The translations under genes and the position numbers were made by a program. A stretch of DNA of 64,000 nt from an uncultured Bacilli bacterium (lineage in GTDB: Bacteria; Bacillota_I; Bacilli_A; RF39; UBA660). This document shows positions 63,656-64,000 of this stretch, one piece after another. Below the pieces are notes generated by a model. It made no database searches. It saw nothing but the letters and a program-made list of their open reading frames with translations, and had not been told where the DNA came from. The first letter of the stretch is position 1, and the number at the start of each line of letters is the position of its first letter. The stretch covers positions 1 to 64,000 of the forward strand of contig CAKOLG010000003.1 in NCBI GenBank assembly GCA_934096175.1. Reading direction: 5' to 3'.

Positions 63656-64000
63656 CTTCGCCTAATGTAGTAGCTGGACCATGTCCAGGATAAATTTTTG
63701 TATCATCAGGATAAGAGCAAATATTTTTTAAGCTTTCTATCATATCTTTGGTGTTACCACCTAAGTCTGTTCGACCAATACCATTTTTAAAAATAAAGTC
63801 GCCAACAAACATAATTTTTTCATCAACAAAATAAAACGTTTGGGAATCATTTGTATGTCCAGGTGTTGCAATTATTTCCATTTTAAAATTAGTACTTTCT
63901 AATTTATTTATATTTAAATTGTAATAGCTTAAACATTCTTCTAATGCACCAATATGATCTAAATGAAAGTGGGTTACTAAACAGGCCACTACTTTTTTAT
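63627..64000 (-). CDS. metallo-beta-lactamase hydrolase (glyoxalase II-like), partial
   Basis: C-terminal 124 or so residues; the frame runs off the right end of the window, so the start is not seen. 'THFHLDHIGA' is the HxHxDH metal motif; 'TPGHTNDSQTFY', 'FVGDFIFK' and 'IYPGHGP' supply the other ligands. Glyoxalase II or a related thioester/phosphate hydrolase. Confidence 0.88.
   Translation of the reverse strand, partial: KKVVACLVTHFHLDHIGALEECLSYYNLNINKLESTNFKMEIIATPGHTNDSQTFYFVDEKIMFVGDFIFKNGIGRTDLGGNTKDMIESLKNICSYPDDTKIYPGHGPATTLGEEKIHFSNYF

Noticed and set aside
1..64000. Mollicute genetic code (TGA = Trp)
   Set aside because: TGA ends several genes in overlaps such as ATGA (469-472, 60659-60662), and conserved Trp positions use TGG.

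Overview
The window is a visibly AT-rich chromosomal segment from a low-GC Gram-positive bacterium. It most resembles an uncultured gut-type member of the Bacilli close to the Mollicutes/Erysipelotrichia (RF39-like groups). This placement is inferred from gene content and base composition, not from a phylogeny. Trp is TGG and TGA is used as a stop (for example at 469-471, 16732-16734 and 60659-60661), so the standard bacterial code applies and this is not a mycoplasma code-4 genome. Cell-wall genes (FtsEX with an M23 hydrolase, LysM), a zinc-type S14 and two sporulation-lineage genes (a Spo0A-like regulator and GerQ) indicate a walled bacterium whose ancestors sporulated.

Layout. 0.2-2.8 kb: two translationally coupled proteins with mTERF-like helical repeats. 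2.9-5.4 kb: an NMT1/SsuA-type ABC importer. 5.4-6.9 kb: a membrane-anchored HExxH protease. 7.0-9.5 kb: a SipW-type signal peptidase with two TasA-like surface proteins. 9.6-13.3 kb: a GtrB/DPM1-like glycosyltransferase, then two zinc-ribbon proteins with a Tim44-like domain and an SPFH protein. 13.3-14.8 kb: a holin-like protein, DUF3006 and a ComEC-type metallo-beta-lactamase protein. 14.9 kb: tRNA-Cys. 15.1-20.7 kb: a run of poorly characterised envelope genes. 20.8-26.5 kb: a degenerate tRNA-Thr-like gene, a CYTH protein, tRNA-Thr(CGU), an ABC exporter, an orphan gene and tmRNA, with duplicated flanking sequences. 26.6-30.3 kb: a degenerate J-domain membrane protein and a 16-repeat Cys-rich surface protein. 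30.4-34.0 kb: pheST under a Phe T-box. 34-37 kb: small membrane and coiled-coil genes.

37.4-50.9 kb is the complete S10-spc-alpha ribosomal operon on the minus strand, from rpsJ to rplQ. It includes secY, adk, infA and rpmJ but lacks rpmD and map. It is driven by one strong promoter with a leader of about 120 nt. 50.9-57.3 kb is a glycolysis-related block: a pseudoenzyme-like GpmI, a Spo0A-like regulator with a broken receiver, a divergent Pgk, a normal GapDH, and a TGS-uridine-kinase protein. 57.5-62.3 kb carries whiA, yvcK, an M23 hydrolase, ftsX and ftsE. The end holds a YitT protein, GerQ and a partial metallo-beta-lactamase hydrolase.

Two sequence-level habits recur. Promoters are commonly of the extended -10 type (TGnTATAAT). 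Intrinsic terminators very often use the last codons and the stop codon as part of the hairpin. The strongest candidates for undescribed biology are the degenerate tRNA-Thr-like gene (20803-20878), the catalytically stripped GpmI beside a receiver-degenerate Spo0A, the mTERF-like repeat proteins, and the Tim44/zinc-ribbon/SPFH operon.
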